Below, piece after piece: positions 24,328 through 32,904 of a stretch of DNA of 39,969 nucleotides. The stretch comes from Verrucomicrobiales bacterium (GTDB lineage: Bacteria > Verrucomicrobiota > Verrucomicrobiia > Verrucomicrobiales > DEV007), in contig JAPYUT010000014.1 of assembly GCA_029940475.1 (NCBI GenBank), forward strand, positions 1-39,969. The letters run 5' to 3'. The first letter of the stretch is position 1; every line of letters starts with the position of its first letter. The notes under the pieces are model-generated. The model had not been told where the DNA came from. It was given only the letters and a program-made list of their open reading frames with translations, and did not search any database. The translations under genes were made by a program, and so were the position numbers.

Positions 24328-27066
24328 TCAGAGCGTTTTCAGGTAGGTATAAAGATCGGCAAGTTGCAGGAGATCAAGGCCTGTTAGCAGGCCTTTGGGC
24401 ATCAGTGATCCCGCCCAGTCATCTTGTGTGGCAATATCTCTTTCATCAAGCCTCACTGTAGTAGCTGTCCCGGTGCGGATAATCACCCCGTCAGCCGAGG
24501 TAAAGGCAATTCGCCCGATGTGTCTGCTGCCATCCTTCATGGTAAATACGCTCACACGATACGCGGGTGGCACATCCGCATCCGGCATGGCTATCGCCAT
24601 GAACAGGTCAAGCGGGGAAAAGCGTTTGGCGACGCCGGAAAGATCCGGACCAAGGGCGTTTGCTGACTGGTGACATGCGGCACAGGCACGCAAAGCGAAA
24701 AGCTCCCTGCCGCGTGCAGGATCTCCGGCAGACCAATCCACTTTCCGGAAAACTGCCGGCCAATCAGTTTGTTGCCGCCCCTTGCCAATGCCAACGGCAA
24801 GGACAACCTCAGGATGCTCCGCTGTCAACCATCGCTCAGCCGCCGCACGGTCGGTAAATTCCTGCCCTGCAACACGACCAATCAGCGGCAGGCTGACATC
24901 TTTCACGGCAGACCCGAACAGGGCAATCAGGTGCTCGGCATCGGCTTTTGGGGCCAATTTCCCCAGGCCTTGCAGGGCAATCGTGCTCACCTCAGCACGC
25001 GGTGAAGTGCTCGCACTTAACAGCAGGTGCCGGTCAATCTCCTGGGGAGCACGAGCCAATAATCTTACGCACTCATCACGTAACCCTGGTTGCCCGGCAA
25101 GGCGCCGCAGGACAGGGGCAGAATCACGCGCGTCCATATCGGCAAACAAGCCGATTACATCCTGCAACCAGCCCGCTTCAGGCATTGATTTGACTGCGGT
25201 AAAAAATATCCCGGCGGCGCGGCTCAGGAAAGGCTCAGGGAAGGCCGCGGCAATCCCCGCATGATTCGGCCGGGCCAACTCTGCCCGGCGACACAATACC
25301 TCGTAGATCGGAGCCCGCTCCGCAATGCGGGCAATCACCTCATTCAGCCTGTCGATGTAGGTCTGCTTCGAGCGCATCTGCATGCCTCCGGTTTTCCTGT
25401 CGAGTGCCAGGATAGCATCCGCAACACGCACAATTTCTTCATCGTTCAGCGGTGACTCGATGCACGCCAGGCAACAAAGGTAATGGAAGTCATCCTGCGG
25501 TGGCGTGTCTCCGGTAATGGCATTAAGCATACGGCCTGCAGTAATAGGGTGGGGATCGCGCAACATCGACGAGAGCCGGGCTGCCTCGCGCCTTTCGTCC
25601 GGGTCAAGCGCATGTAGAAGAGCACGCGGTGAGTTGCGGCAAAGCCCCAGCAACTCAGCATGCTCCAGCCCGAAAATTTCACTGCTCGACAATTCATAAC
25701 CGGCAAAGGCCTCCCTGCTTGGCTTGCTGAGGTTCCAATCACCGAGGGCCCGCATCAGTAGGCGCAGGAATGTCATGCGCTGCTCGAGCGGCTCTTTGAG
25801 GACCATCCTGTCCAGTTCCCCGGCAACGAACTGCACAGCCTCAGCATTAAACCCATCAACAATGACACCGTGATCCTGCAGGATACCAAGTGCACCGCGT
25901 GGCACCGGAAGTGCCTCCTTAAGGCCGTCATGAACCATTTCGCCAACCGGGATCGGTCGCGATCCTGGAAGCGGATTCTTCGCCCGGACATGATATACTG
26001 ACCCGGTTGTGCCACGACCGCCAACCGAGATAAAGATGGATCCGTCCGGGGCTAATTCAATGTCTGTGGGAGCGAACCCGGTGGTTCCGGTGGCCTCGAT
26101 GAAGATTTCCGCGGCGGGAACGCTTAATTCCTCAAGGCCCGCATCAGGACGCGTAAAGTAAACCCTGCCAAAGGTCCAGTCACAGTAAAACACAGCATCT
26201 CTATACTCAGGCGGAAAAGCAGTATGCCTGTAAACAGCAACGCCCGTTGGCGATCCGCGCCCGACATTGACCAGGGGTTTCACGCTATCAAGATAATAAT
26301 CAGGGCGTTTCCAGCCACGCTTCCAGCCCGGTAACCGCCAACCATGGTGCGCCCCCGCCTGCACACGGTATAAGCGCGTCGGCGCATACCAAGGCAACAG
26401 GAACTCCCGTTCGCAATCGCTGTCATAGGTGTAAATCTCCCCGTTGCTGTCGAAATCAAAATCATAGGGATTCCGGAAACCGTGACAAAGAATCACCGGA
26501 TCTTTCAATTCCGCGGAATAGCGCACCAGCGCACCACCTTCAATCCATCCGGATCGTCCACCGGCAATATCCGCGTGGCCCCGAAAATTCGCATCATTGC
26601 CGCCGATCAGGTAAACCCTTCCCTGCGCATCCTTGCGAATCGCGTGCAGACCGTGTTCCCCGCCGCGAAATTGAGCAATGCGTTCCGGCTTTGGATCAAA
26701 TATCCCATCCCCATCTAGATCACGATAGCGATTAAAACTTCCGCCTTCGCTGGTCAACAGGGTTGTCCGGCCGACAAACAACATGCCCATCGCACCTGCC
26801 CTTGACTCCGCAATCATGACATCGCCATCCGCACGCCCGTCGCCATTTTTATCAGTCAGGCGCTTGATGTATCCGCGCGAGGAAATAATCACCTCCCCGG
26901 AAGGAGCAATCGTCATCGAATACACATCCGGCGCCAGCGCCTGATCTGCAAAAAGCGAAATCTCAAAGCCCGGGGCAATGCGCAATCCCAGTTGGGGAAT
27001 ATCATCAAGCTCCCCGCAAGCGGTTGCCGCGGTAAGCAGGGCAACCATGATCATTGGATACCACAT
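24328..27066 (-). CDS. PVC-type membrane-bound dehydrogenase/beta-propeller protein with HEAT-like repeats and cytochrome c domain
   Basis: 912 residues. The N-terminus (MIMVALLTAATACGELDD) is a signal peptide with a possible lipobox (ATAC) but no positively charged n-region. About residues 25-370 form a soluble-PQQ-dehydrogenase-like beta-propeller (IAPGFEISLFADQ, DKNGDGRAD, GEHGLHAIRKDAQGRVYLIGG, NPYDFDFDSNGEIYTYDSDCE, FAPTDIELAPDGSIFIS). A helical HEAT-like middle follows (ALHALDPDERREAARL, STSPRAEVSTIALQGLGKL). The C-terminus has one haem c site, CAACH (Cys795-His799), and a probable Met889 ligand in LMPKG. This architecture is common in Planctomycetes/Verrucomicrobia and probably acts in periplasmic sugar or alcohol oxidation; the substrate is unknown. 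A fuller start at 27066 was kept; Met5 is possible. Confidence 0.85.
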   Translation of the reverse strand: MWYPMIMVALLTAATACGELDDIPQLGLRIAPGFEISLFADQALAPDVYSMTIAPSGEVIISSRGYIKRLTDKNGDGRADGDVMIAESRAGAMGMLFVGRTTLLTSEGGSFNRYRDLDGDGIFDPKPERIAQFRGGEHGLHAIRKDAQGRVYLIGGNDANFRGHADIAGGRSGWIEGGALVRYSAELKDPVILCHGFRNPYDFDFDSNGEIYTYDSDCEREFLLPWYAPTRLYRVQAGAHHGWRLPGWKRGWKRPDYYLDSVKPLVNVGRGSPTGVAVYRHTAFPPEYRDAVFYCDWTFGRVYFTRPDAGLEELSVPAAEIFIEATGTTGFAPTDIELAPDGSIFISVGGRGTTGSVYHVRAKNPLPGSRPIPVGEMVHDGLKEALPVPRGALGILQDHGVIVDGFNAEAVQFVAGELDRMVLKEPLEQRMTFLRLLMRALGDWNLSKPSREAFAGYELSSSEIFGLEHAELLGLCRNSPRALLHALDPDERREAARLSSMLRDPHPITAGRMLNAITGDTPPQDDFHYLCCLACIESPLNDEEIVRVADAILALDRKTGGMQMRSKQTYIDRLNEVIARIAERAPIYEVLCRRAELARPNHAGIAAAFPEPFLSRAAGIFFTAVKSMPEAGWLQDVIGLFADMDARDSAPVLRRLAGQPGLRDECVRLLARAPQEIDRHLLLSASTSPRAEVSTIALQGLGKLAPKADAEHLIALFGSAVKDVSLPLIGRVAGQEFTDRAAAERWLTAEHPEVVLAVGIGKGRQQTDWPAVFRKVDWSAGDPARGRELFALRACAACHQSANALGPDLSGVAKRFSPLDLFMAIAMPDADVPPAYRVSVFTMKDGSRHIGRIAFTSADGVIIRTGTATTVRLDERDIATQDDWAGSLMPKGLLTGLDLLQLADLYTYLKTL

Positions 27067-27151
27067 CGATTGAAAGGCTAGCGCATACAGCCATAGGGTC
27101 GAGGCTCAATGCAGGTGCATGCCAATCAGGCACGGAAGACAATTCAATGGT

Positions 27152-27475
27152 TCACGCCAACCAGGGCTCGGAGGCCACTGCTCCCTTCGCCTTTTTGTGC
27201 CCGCCACCCATGAGCGCCTGCCAGGCGCAGATCATGCGCAAAATTTCTCCGGTCCTCTTTTCTCCACTGGCAGTGCCCACGAGGATACGCGCCAGGACTT
27301 TGTCATGTGCCGCAATCTCCTCGGCAAGCCGGCGCAATTTTTCATCTTCAGGGGCGTCCTCCGGATAAATCCACTCTGCAGGATCATCCTCAGGAGCAAG
27401 ATTCTCGTCGCTCAATATCTTAAACGCCTCGATTTTATATTCTTCATCTGGTAAATCGTAACGGAAATTGGGCAT
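27152..27475 (-). CDS. Hypothetical acidic protein (107 aa)
   Basis: I do not recognise this protein. It is cytoplasmic by composition, very acidic in the first two thirds (DLPDEEYKIEAF, DENLAPEDDPAEW, PEDAPEDEKLRRLAEEIAAHDK) and basic near the end (GGGHKKAKG). The region 48-90 looks helical (LRRLAEEIAAHDKVLARILVGT, GEILRMICAWQALMGG). It starts 39 nt after the stop of a small ribbon-helix-helix-like gene on the same strand and is probably cotranscribed with it. A partner or antitoxin/toxin role is possible but unsupported. Confidence 0.6.
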   Translation of the reverse strand: MPNFRYDLPDEEYKIEAFKILSDENLAPEDDPAEWIYPEDAPEDEKLRRLAEEIAAHDKVLARILVGTASGEKRTGEILRMICAWQALMGGGHKKAKGAVASEPWLA

Positions 27476-27514
27476 TGTGTGGTTTATGCAGGTGTGTGGT
27501 TTAAGTGATGATGG

Positions 27515-27736
27515 CTAATTTTCTTTTTCTTCGCCGGGTGGCGCAGGTTGTTGCAGGAAAGGCGAACCTTTCTCGACGTATCCCCTGATGGCATCAATAA
27601 GCAGATGGTTAGCCGTCTCGGCCGCATTTTTCCCAAACATCCCTGTTTCGGTCATACGCTCGAGATGCTCCCGCACCGTCTCCGTCACTGACACCGTCAG
27701 TTGCACAGAGGAAATTGCATTTTTTTGCCTTGGCAT
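27515..27736 (-). CDS. Small ribbon-helix-helix-like protein (73 aa)
   Basis: The N-terminal half reads as a possible RHH DNA-binding fold: a beta strand ISSVQLTVSVTETV (8-21), helix REHLERMTETG and a second helix NAAETANHLLIDAIRGYVEK (37-56). The C-terminus is a Pro/Glu tail. RHH proteins of this size often autoregulate and may be antitoxins, but no toxin is recognisable; the downstream gene encodes an acidic protein of unknown role. An extended -10 promoter lies about 60 nt upstream. The assignment rests on pattern only. Confidence 0.5.
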   Translation of the reverse strand: MPRQKNAISSVQLTVSVTETVREHLERMTETGMFGKNAAETANHLLIDAIRGYVEKGSPFLQQPAPPGEEKEN

Positions 27737-28205
27737 CCAGATTTAAATTCGTTAAAAATGGCATTCTTTCTATCATTTGCAAATTTTTATTTTGAGAATT
27801 ATAGCAATTCTGATTTAATAAATAATTCTGGGGCTAAAATGTATAATTTTGAGATCTTCTGAATCCCTAATCCGGATACTGGTACGAATTACGAATTTGC
27901 GGGCCCTCTGATAAGCGGCAAAACAGCTATTGAATTTCTGTATTGCACCCCCCTGTTTTCGGCAAAAGCGCTGCGGCAGGCTGCGATTGCACCCCACAAC
28001 CTCATCGACATTACCCGACAGATGCATTCCGGCTCACAGCAGCAAGCCGCCCGGCAACAAACACGTCCGCTGTAACATGCGCAGCAAAGCCTGTAAAGTT
28101 AAGGCGCTGCTTCGGAAGAAAAACCCCTTTAGCCACTACGCTTATGCGCCCCGCGCGGTAGTCACTGCCCCTGGCACCCTGCGGTATCCAAAATCACCGC
28201 GTTGC
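27737..28205. other. 469-nt intergenic region, AT-rich near the RHH gene
   Basis: The part 27740-27860 is markedly AT-rich compared with the surroundings and holds the probable promoter of the small RHH-like gene. The rest (27860-28205) is of ordinary composition and shows no open frame that looks coding, no tRNA and no clear terminator for the PSCyt1-LRR gene ending at 28206. Confidence 0.5.
27798..27806 (-). promoter_or_regulatory. Extended -10 promoter candidate for the RHH-like gene
   Basis: On the minus strand this reads TGCTATAAT, a perfect extended -10 (TGnTATAAT) in AT-rich DNA, about 60 nt before the start codon at 27736. No good -35 is present at 17 nt, as is usual for extended -10 promoters. 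The box lies inside the imperfect inverted repeat GAATTGCTATAATTC. Confidence 0.5.
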
Positions 28206-29216
28206 TTAAAAATCATACTTGTCGTCGGGATTATCAAGGTTGTCATAGCGATTTGCCTTGGCATCCGTCTCAAGAACAAGCTTGGCATCAGGCAGCGCCT
28301 TGCGCAATTTGCTCAGTCCCTCCGAGGTAATCTTGGTTTTCCATGTATACAGGGACTTGAGCCTGCGGTGTTTAGCCAGCATGGGAAGCACTGCATCGCT
28401 GACCCCTGTGCCGTATAAATTGAGATACTCCAGTGAACGCAAGCCGGAAAGGTGTGCAATGCCCTTGTCCGTAATCTGCGTGCGGCTCAGGTTCAGGTGG
28501 GTCAACCGGGCAAGCTTGCCGATGTGCTTGAGCCCCTCGTCAGTCACCTTGGTGCGACTGAGGTCTACCTCAACCACATTCGGGGCAATGTGCAGAATCT
28601 GCTCAATCTCCTTGTCAGTTGTCTTGTGATAAGTGGAAATCCACTCTACCACAAGGTGCTGCGGAAGATTCACCGCAAGCTGGCTGATCGTTGCACCGAG
28701 CCCCTCAAGGTGAGCAACTCCATCGGCATTGGGTTCCCTTAGGGGCATCGCCATCACCTTGGCAACATCCAGATCGGCCGCAATCTTGCCAACTCCTCCT
28801 CCGCTCCCTGAACCGAACCTGGCGCCATCATCAATCCACTTCTTGATCAGCGCAATTTCCTTGGCTGACAGAGGACCGCCATCATCAGCCGGGGGCATCA
28901 GCTCATCATCGGTCTTTGGCAGTGAAACGCGAATAAACAGGTCACTGCCAGAGGCATCCCCGGGATCAATCACTCCTCCTGAACGAATCCCCCCGGCCGT
29001 GTCAAGCGCCAGCCCGGCCTTGGGCTTCTTGTCACTCTCCCTCTTTTTCGCAGTGTGACACTCATTGCATTTCGACGACAGGATCGGTGCTATCTGCTTC
29101 TTGTAGTCAACGCTCTGGCCTGATACGGCGGACACCGCAAGGAATACCATAACCGGACAAAAAAACCTGAAACTCATCAGAGACATGTGTATGTACAAAA
29201 AAGAGGGGCACGACAT
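28206..29216 (-). CDS. Secreted PSCyt1-type cytochrome c with leucine-rich repeats
   Basis: The N-terminus contains a signal peptide (SFRFFCPVMVFLAVSAVSGQS), then a planctomycete-type cytochrome domain VDYKKQIAPILSSKCNECHTAKKR with haem motif CNECH. GLALDTAGGIRSGGVIDPGD and DELMPPADDGGPLS follow. The second half has about five LRRs of 23-24 residues (VVEVDLSRTKVTDEGLKHIG, LTHLNLSRTQITDKGIAHLS, LEYLNLYGTGVSD). The start is uncertain. ATG 29216 has a GGAGG Shine-Dalgarno at 8 nt but lies in a terminator-like hairpin; ATG 29186 or 29177 gives a more normal signal peptide but no Shine-Dalgarno. It is downstream of DUF1501 and DUF1549/1553 genes and probably works with them at the periplasmic face. 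Confidence 0.82.
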   Translation of the reverse strand: MSCPSFLYIHMSLMSFRFFCPVMVFLAVSAVSGQSVDYKKQIAPILSSKCNECHTAKKRESDKKPKAGLALDTAGGIRSGGVIDPGDASGSDLFIRVSLPKTDDELMPPADDGGPLSAKEIALIKKWIDDGARFGSGSGGGVGKIAADLDVAKVMAMPLREPNADGVAHLEGLGATISQLAVNLPQHLVVEWISTYHKTTDKEIEQILHIAPNVVEVDLSRTKVTDEGLKHIGKLARLTHLNLSRTQITDKGIAHLSGLRSLEYLNLYGTGVSDAVLPMLAKHRRLKSLYTWKTKITSEGLSKLRKALPDAKLVLETDAKANRYDNLDNPDDKYDF

Positions 29217-29228
29217 AACGTGCCCCTC
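29197..29228 (-). terminator. Intrinsic-terminator-like hairpin between the DUF1501 and PSCyt1-LRR genes
   Basis: Read on the minus strand: GAGGGGCACG (29228-29219), loop TTATGT, CGTGCCCCTC (29212-29203), then TTTTTT. The stem is a perfect 10 bp and GC-rich. It starts 15 nt after the DUF1501 stop. Its 5' arm contains the best Shine-Dalgarno, and its loop contains an ATG, of the next gene, so it may act as attenuator or translational switch as well as terminator. Confidence 0.75.
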
Positions 29229-29242
29229 CGTTATAATCAAGT

Positions 29243-30553
29243 TTATGCGAAAACCTCTTTAACGGGCTTGGCCTCGTCACCAATTGTAAAGGGCCGCCCT
29301 GAAGGTGATGTCACGACCCGCTCGGTGGGCAGCCCAAGGGCATGCCCGATAGTGGCATTGAACATTCCAGGGGTCACGATCCCCTCCGTAACGGTATGCG
29401 CTTTGCGGTCGGTTTCGCCGTATACAAAGCCACCTTTTACACCGCCGCCTGCCATCAGGGAACTGAAAGCCCGCGGGAAATGGTCACGGCCGGTATTCTC
29501 GTTAATATCCGGCGTGCGACCGAACTCGGTGCCCAGCGCAACCAGGGTGCTGTCAAGTAAACCGCGACGCTCAAGGTCGGAAATCAGGCCGGCAAGCGCC
29601 TGGTCCAGGATCTGGCAGCGAGCCTCAACAGAGACAAAGTTATCGTTATGGGTATCCCAGCCGCCGAGATTGACCTCGACAAAGCGCACCTGATGCTCAA
29701 CAAGGCGACGGGCAAGCAGGCAACCCTGCCCAAAACCATTCTGCCCATACAGGTCACGCACATTGTTGTCCTCGTGCTTGATATCAAAGGCTTTCAGGTC
29801 CTCACTGGTCATTAGGTTGATCGCCTCATCGTAGAGGCCGTGGTAGGTCTTGACCTGCTTCTGCTTGAAGCGCCCGTGGAAACTTAAATTCATCTTGTCA
29901 GCCAGTGAAAGCCGACGATCGAACTCCTCCTTGCTGACAGAGTGGGCGCGCTTTGAATCCTTCAAGCCCGAATTGGCATTGCCAAGGGGAACCCCGCCAT
30001 ACCTGGCTCCCATGAAGCCCCCGGTGGCGTTTTCCGATGAGCCACCAATGGCGACAAAGCCGGGAATGGTCGTGTTGCGGCGACCCGAAAGGCGCATTAC
30101 CCACGCGCCAAGTGCCGGGTGGACAATCGTCCCGCGCGGTGCATAACTGCGGTGAAGGAGATATTGTCCCTGCTCATGAGCACCCTGATTGCTGCGCATG
30201 CCGCGGAATAGCGTGATATGCCTCATCATTGCGGCAGTCTTCGGCAGGAAACCGGAAATCTGCACGCCTTCCGCACTGGTATCAATCACCGGTGTGGGAC
30301 CCTGCACATCCTTGTTCTCGGGCTTGGGATCAAAAGTATCAAGATGACTCATTCCTCCTGACATATTCAGGAAAATCACGCTCTTGGCAGCACGCGGGCG
30401 CATTGGCGGCGCGGCACCGAAAGTGTCACTGGTCGCCACAGTAGCACCAAGCATCGGCAGGACACTGACACCGAGATAACTGTGTGCAGCACCAATCATG
30501 AATTGTCGGCGGCTCACTTCGTCGCCTTTACTGAATAAGCTGTTCTCTGACAT
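29243..30553 (-). CDS. DUF1501 family protein, Tat-exported
   Basis: 436 residues. The N-terminus holds a twin-arginine motif VSRRQFMIG (residues 13-21) followed by a hydrophobic stretch, so export in folded form through Tat is likely. The body is the sulfatase-like DUF1501 fold: KSVIFLNMSGGMSHLDTFDPKPE (about 58-80), GAHEQGQYLLHRSYAP, HPALGAWVMR, then VNLGGWDTHNDN, VALGTEFGRTPDINENTGRDHFP and GHALGLPTERVV. DUF1501 proteins nearly always pair with DUF1549/DUF1553 proteins in Planctomycetes and Verrucomicrobia, as here (77 nt from the upstream gene). The reaction is not established. The stop is 15 nt before a strong terminator-like hairpin. Confidence 0.9.
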   Translation of the reverse strand: MSENSLFSKGDEVSRRQFMIGAAHSYLGVSVLPMLGATVATSDTFGAAPPMRPRAAKSVIFLNMSGGMSHLDTFDPKPENKDVQGPTPVIDTSAEGVQISGFLPKTAAMMRHITLFRGMRSNQGAHEQGQYLLHRSYAPRGTIVHPALGAWVMRLSGRRNTTIPGFVAIGGSSENATGGFMGARYGGVPLGNANSGLKDSKRAHSVSKEEFDRRLSLADKMNLSFHGRFKQKQVKTYHGLYDEAINLMTSEDLKAFDIKHEDNNVRDLYGQNGFGQGCLLARRLVEHQVRFVEVNLGGWDTHNDNFVSVEARCQILDQALAGLISDLERRGLLDSTLVALGTEFGRTPDINENTGRDHFPRAFSSLMAGGGVKGGFVYGETDRKAHTVTEGIVTPGMFNATIGHALGLPTERVVTSPSGRPFTIGDEAKPVKEVFA

Positions 30554-30630
30554 CTGTTTAATGGGTTTGGGTATTTTATTGTATTGTTGAAGTAGCTGGA
30601 AACTGGACAGGAAGTAACTTGATTCAGGCC

Positions 30631-32580
30631 TTACTGGACAAACATGAATTCAGCGGTGGAAATCAATGCCGACACCGCATTGCGGGCTGCCGAGCCACGA
30701 TCCATCTTAAACTCATTGAGGAACAACTCCTTTTCGTCTTCCGACGGCATGCGCGAGAGGACACTCAGGAAAATCCGGTCAATTTTCTCCCCGTCCGTTT
30801 TACCGGCATTGACAACCTTGAACAACTTCGCGCCACTGTTACTGGTAATGTTCTTCTCAACATGGCCGTTGAGAATAGACAATACCTGGGTCACATCCGA
30901 GTCAGTGCTGGAATTTTCAATCACCTCGCGATCCGATTGTCCAAACTGACGCAGGAAATGCCCATTTGCCATCGGCGAGCTGAGCTCGGAGGCCCGCATC
31001 TCCTGGCCATACTTCTTTGAAGCATTCTGGGCCATCATCATCATCTTCATCTTCTCCCCGCCGCCACCGCCGCCGCCTTTGTCATTCTTGATTTGCTTGT
31101 AAAGGTTCTCGGCGTATTTCCAAACAGCTGCGGGACTCTCGATTGCCATCACGTCATTATAAAGATTCTGCATTGACTTCTTGCCCACCAATACCGGCCG
31201 GTTACGGAACATGATCGCGCCACCGTCATAACCATTGCCCTTACGGACATCAGGCTTATCAACTTTCAAAGTAAGCAGTGAATCCCAGATCTGCTCGGCA
31301 CTGAACCGCTTGAGCTGGCGACCGTTGAAATTATAAGGCGAGCGCGCCGGATGCTGCACCGGACTGGGCGCGAGCTGGAATGTATAGGTGTAAAAAAGAA
31401 CCTTCTGGAACGCTTTCAGGTCATAATTGAGATCAACCAGTAATTCCTCAAGGTAAGCCATAAGTGCCGGGTTTGACGGGGTGGCACCGGCACTGAAATT
31501 GTCCAGCGGCTCAAACAAGCCGGTTCCCATCACGCGCTTCCACATGCGGTTGGCGATGACCTTGGTAAAGCGCGGGTTCTGCGGGCTTACTACCCAGTCA
31601 GCAAATTCCTGCCGGGCTTCACCCGCATCCTTGGACTTTGACTTGAGGCTTACCCGAACCGATTTGCCGAAACCTGCCAGTGACTTTGCACCAACACGCT
31701 CCCCCGGCTTACCATCACGATATTTGTAGTCCTTCGGCAAATGAATGCTGCCATCACCCGCATCCGCCACAGAGAAATCAAAGACCGCGTAACGGATCAG
31801 GCGGGAAACATCACGCAACCCGCGATCCATGTCCTTCTCATCCTCCTTGTCTGAGAGGTAACTTGAAAACGAGGACCTTGTCCCTATTTTCATCCCCGAT
31901 GTGAAAGCGGCCATCTCGTAGAATTCCATCTGCTTCCACGAATCGAATGGGTGATTATGGCACTGCGCACACTCAATGCGGGTGCCAAGGAAAATACGGG
32001 TGGTGTTCGCCATGTTGTCCTTCAGCATCCCCTTGTCACGCATGTAGTAACCCACCGCACCGTTCTGATAGCCTCCGCCGGCAGCGGCTACCAACTCGTG
32101 AACTATCTTGTTGTAGGGCTTGTCTTCAGCAATTGCGTCCTTGATCCACTTGATATAGGGCGCGCCTGAGGTGTTCTGAAAAGTATCAGTGGCGCGCAGC
32201 AGGTCAGCCCACCAGTTGAACATGTGCATATTGTAGCCGTAGGAACCAAGCAGCGTGTCAACCAGGTCCACGCGCTTGCCAGGTTCTTCGCTGTCGAGAA
32301 ATGCAACAGCTTCCTCATAGCTCGGGATTCGGCCGATTGCCGTAAGGTAACTGCGGCGCAGGAATTCAGCATCCGTGGATTTCGGAAGGGGACGGACTTG
32401 CTTCCTCCTGAATTCAGCCCCAACGAGTTTATCGACCTTCCTGGCCGCTGCCTGTTGGAATTCCTTCGACTGGTTCGGCAATACTGCACCAGGGCGGAGA
32501 CCCAGCTGGGCACGAACACTGCCGACACTGGAAAAAACAAAAACAATCGCCACTATGTTGAGGATGCATCGCTGCTTCAT
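30631..32580 (-). CDS. DUF1549/DUF1553 (PSCyt-associated) secreted protein
   Basis: 649 residues with signal peptide MKQRCILNIVAIVFVFSSVGSVRAQ. The DUF1549 part begins near residue 45 (KVDKLVGAEFRRK, DAEFLRRSYLTAIGRIPSYEEAVAF) and has the haem-like CAQCHNHPFD (Cys204, Cys207, His208). The DUF1553 part includes FTKVIANRMWKRVMGTGLFEPLDNFS and PYNFNGRQLKRFSAEQIWDSLLTL. It lacks the N-terminal PSCyt1 cytochrome that many relatives carry; that domain is on the LRR gene two genes downstream. A low-complexity insert near residues 500-520 has seven Gly in a row and a Met-rich run (MKMMMM). First gene of the minus-strand set, with a promoter almost abutting the ATG. Confidence 0.9.
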   Translation of the reverse strand: MKQRCILNIVAIVFVFSSVGSVRAQLGLRPGAVLPNQSKEFQQAAARKVDKLVGAEFRRKQVRPLPKSTDAEFLRRSYLTAIGRIPSYEEAVAFLDSEEPGKRVDLVDTLLGSYGYNMHMFNWWADLLRATDTFQNTSGAPYIKWIKDAIAEDKPYNKIVHELVAAAGGGYQNGAVGYYMRDKGMLKDNMANTTRIFLGTRIECAQCHNHPFDSWKQMEFYEMAAFTSGMKIGTRSSFSSYLSDKEDEKDMDRGLRDVSRLIRYAVFDFSVADAGDGSIHLPKDYKYRDGKPGERVGAKSLAGFGKSVRVSLKSKSKDAGEARQEFADWVVSPQNPRFTKVIANRMWKRVMGTGLFEPLDNFSAGATPSNPALMAYLEELLVDLNYDLKAFQKVLFYTYTFQLAPSPVQHPARSPYNFNGRQLKRFSAEQIWDSLLTLKVDKPDVRKGNGYDGGAIMFRNRPVLVGKKSMQNLYNDVMAIESPAAVWKYAENLYKQIKNDKGGGGGGGEKMKMMMMAQNASKKYGQEMRASELSSPMANGHFLRQFGQSDREVIENSSTDSDVTQVLSILNGHVEKNITSNSGAKLFKVVNAGKTDGEKIDRIFLSVLSRMPSEDEKELFLNEFKMDRGSAARNAVSALISTAEFMFVQ

Positions 32581-32904
32581 GGTTGGAAGTATACCTTATT
32601 TCAAGTATTCTGGACAACAGAAAAGCAGAAAAGGTTGATTATGCCCATCAGGCAGCCTGGGGCTCGCAATTGCCTTGATTTCAAGAGGTTAATAAGAAAA
32701 AAAATGCTTTGATACCTGTATTTTTAGTCTTTCCGGCATTCATCCCCTGGATCTCATTCTGTTAATAACGCTCAATCATTTGCATTACTCCTGGTTTATT
32801 TTTTTTGTAATATCCGCGTGGCAAATGCCTGTGGTGGCACAAATTCGCCGGATTGTGCTGATTGCATCTTTTTTACAGCCTCCATTGCAGAAGCAATACC
32901 CCCC
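32581..32904. other. 324-nt intergenic region upstream of the DUF1549/1553 gene
   Basis: Holds the promoter listed next and the 3' side of the ABC permease gene. A small hairpin ATTGC-TTCT-GCAAT lies near 32880-32895 on the minus strand but has no T-run, so no clear terminator is seen. An open plus-strand frame from 32780 is antisense to the permease at its 3' end and does not look coding. Confidence 0.45.
32588..32617 (-). promoter_or_regulatory. Promoter nearly abutting the DUF1549/1553 start codon (possibly leaderless mRNA)
   Basis: Minus strand: TTGTCC (32617-32612), an 18-nt spacer, TATACT (32593-32588), then 7 nt (TCCAACC) and the ATG at 32580. It matches 4/6 and 5/6 of the consensus. 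Transcription would begin at or within one or two nt of the start codon, and no Shine-Dalgarno exists, so a leaderless transcript is likely if this promoter is used. Confidence 0.5.
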
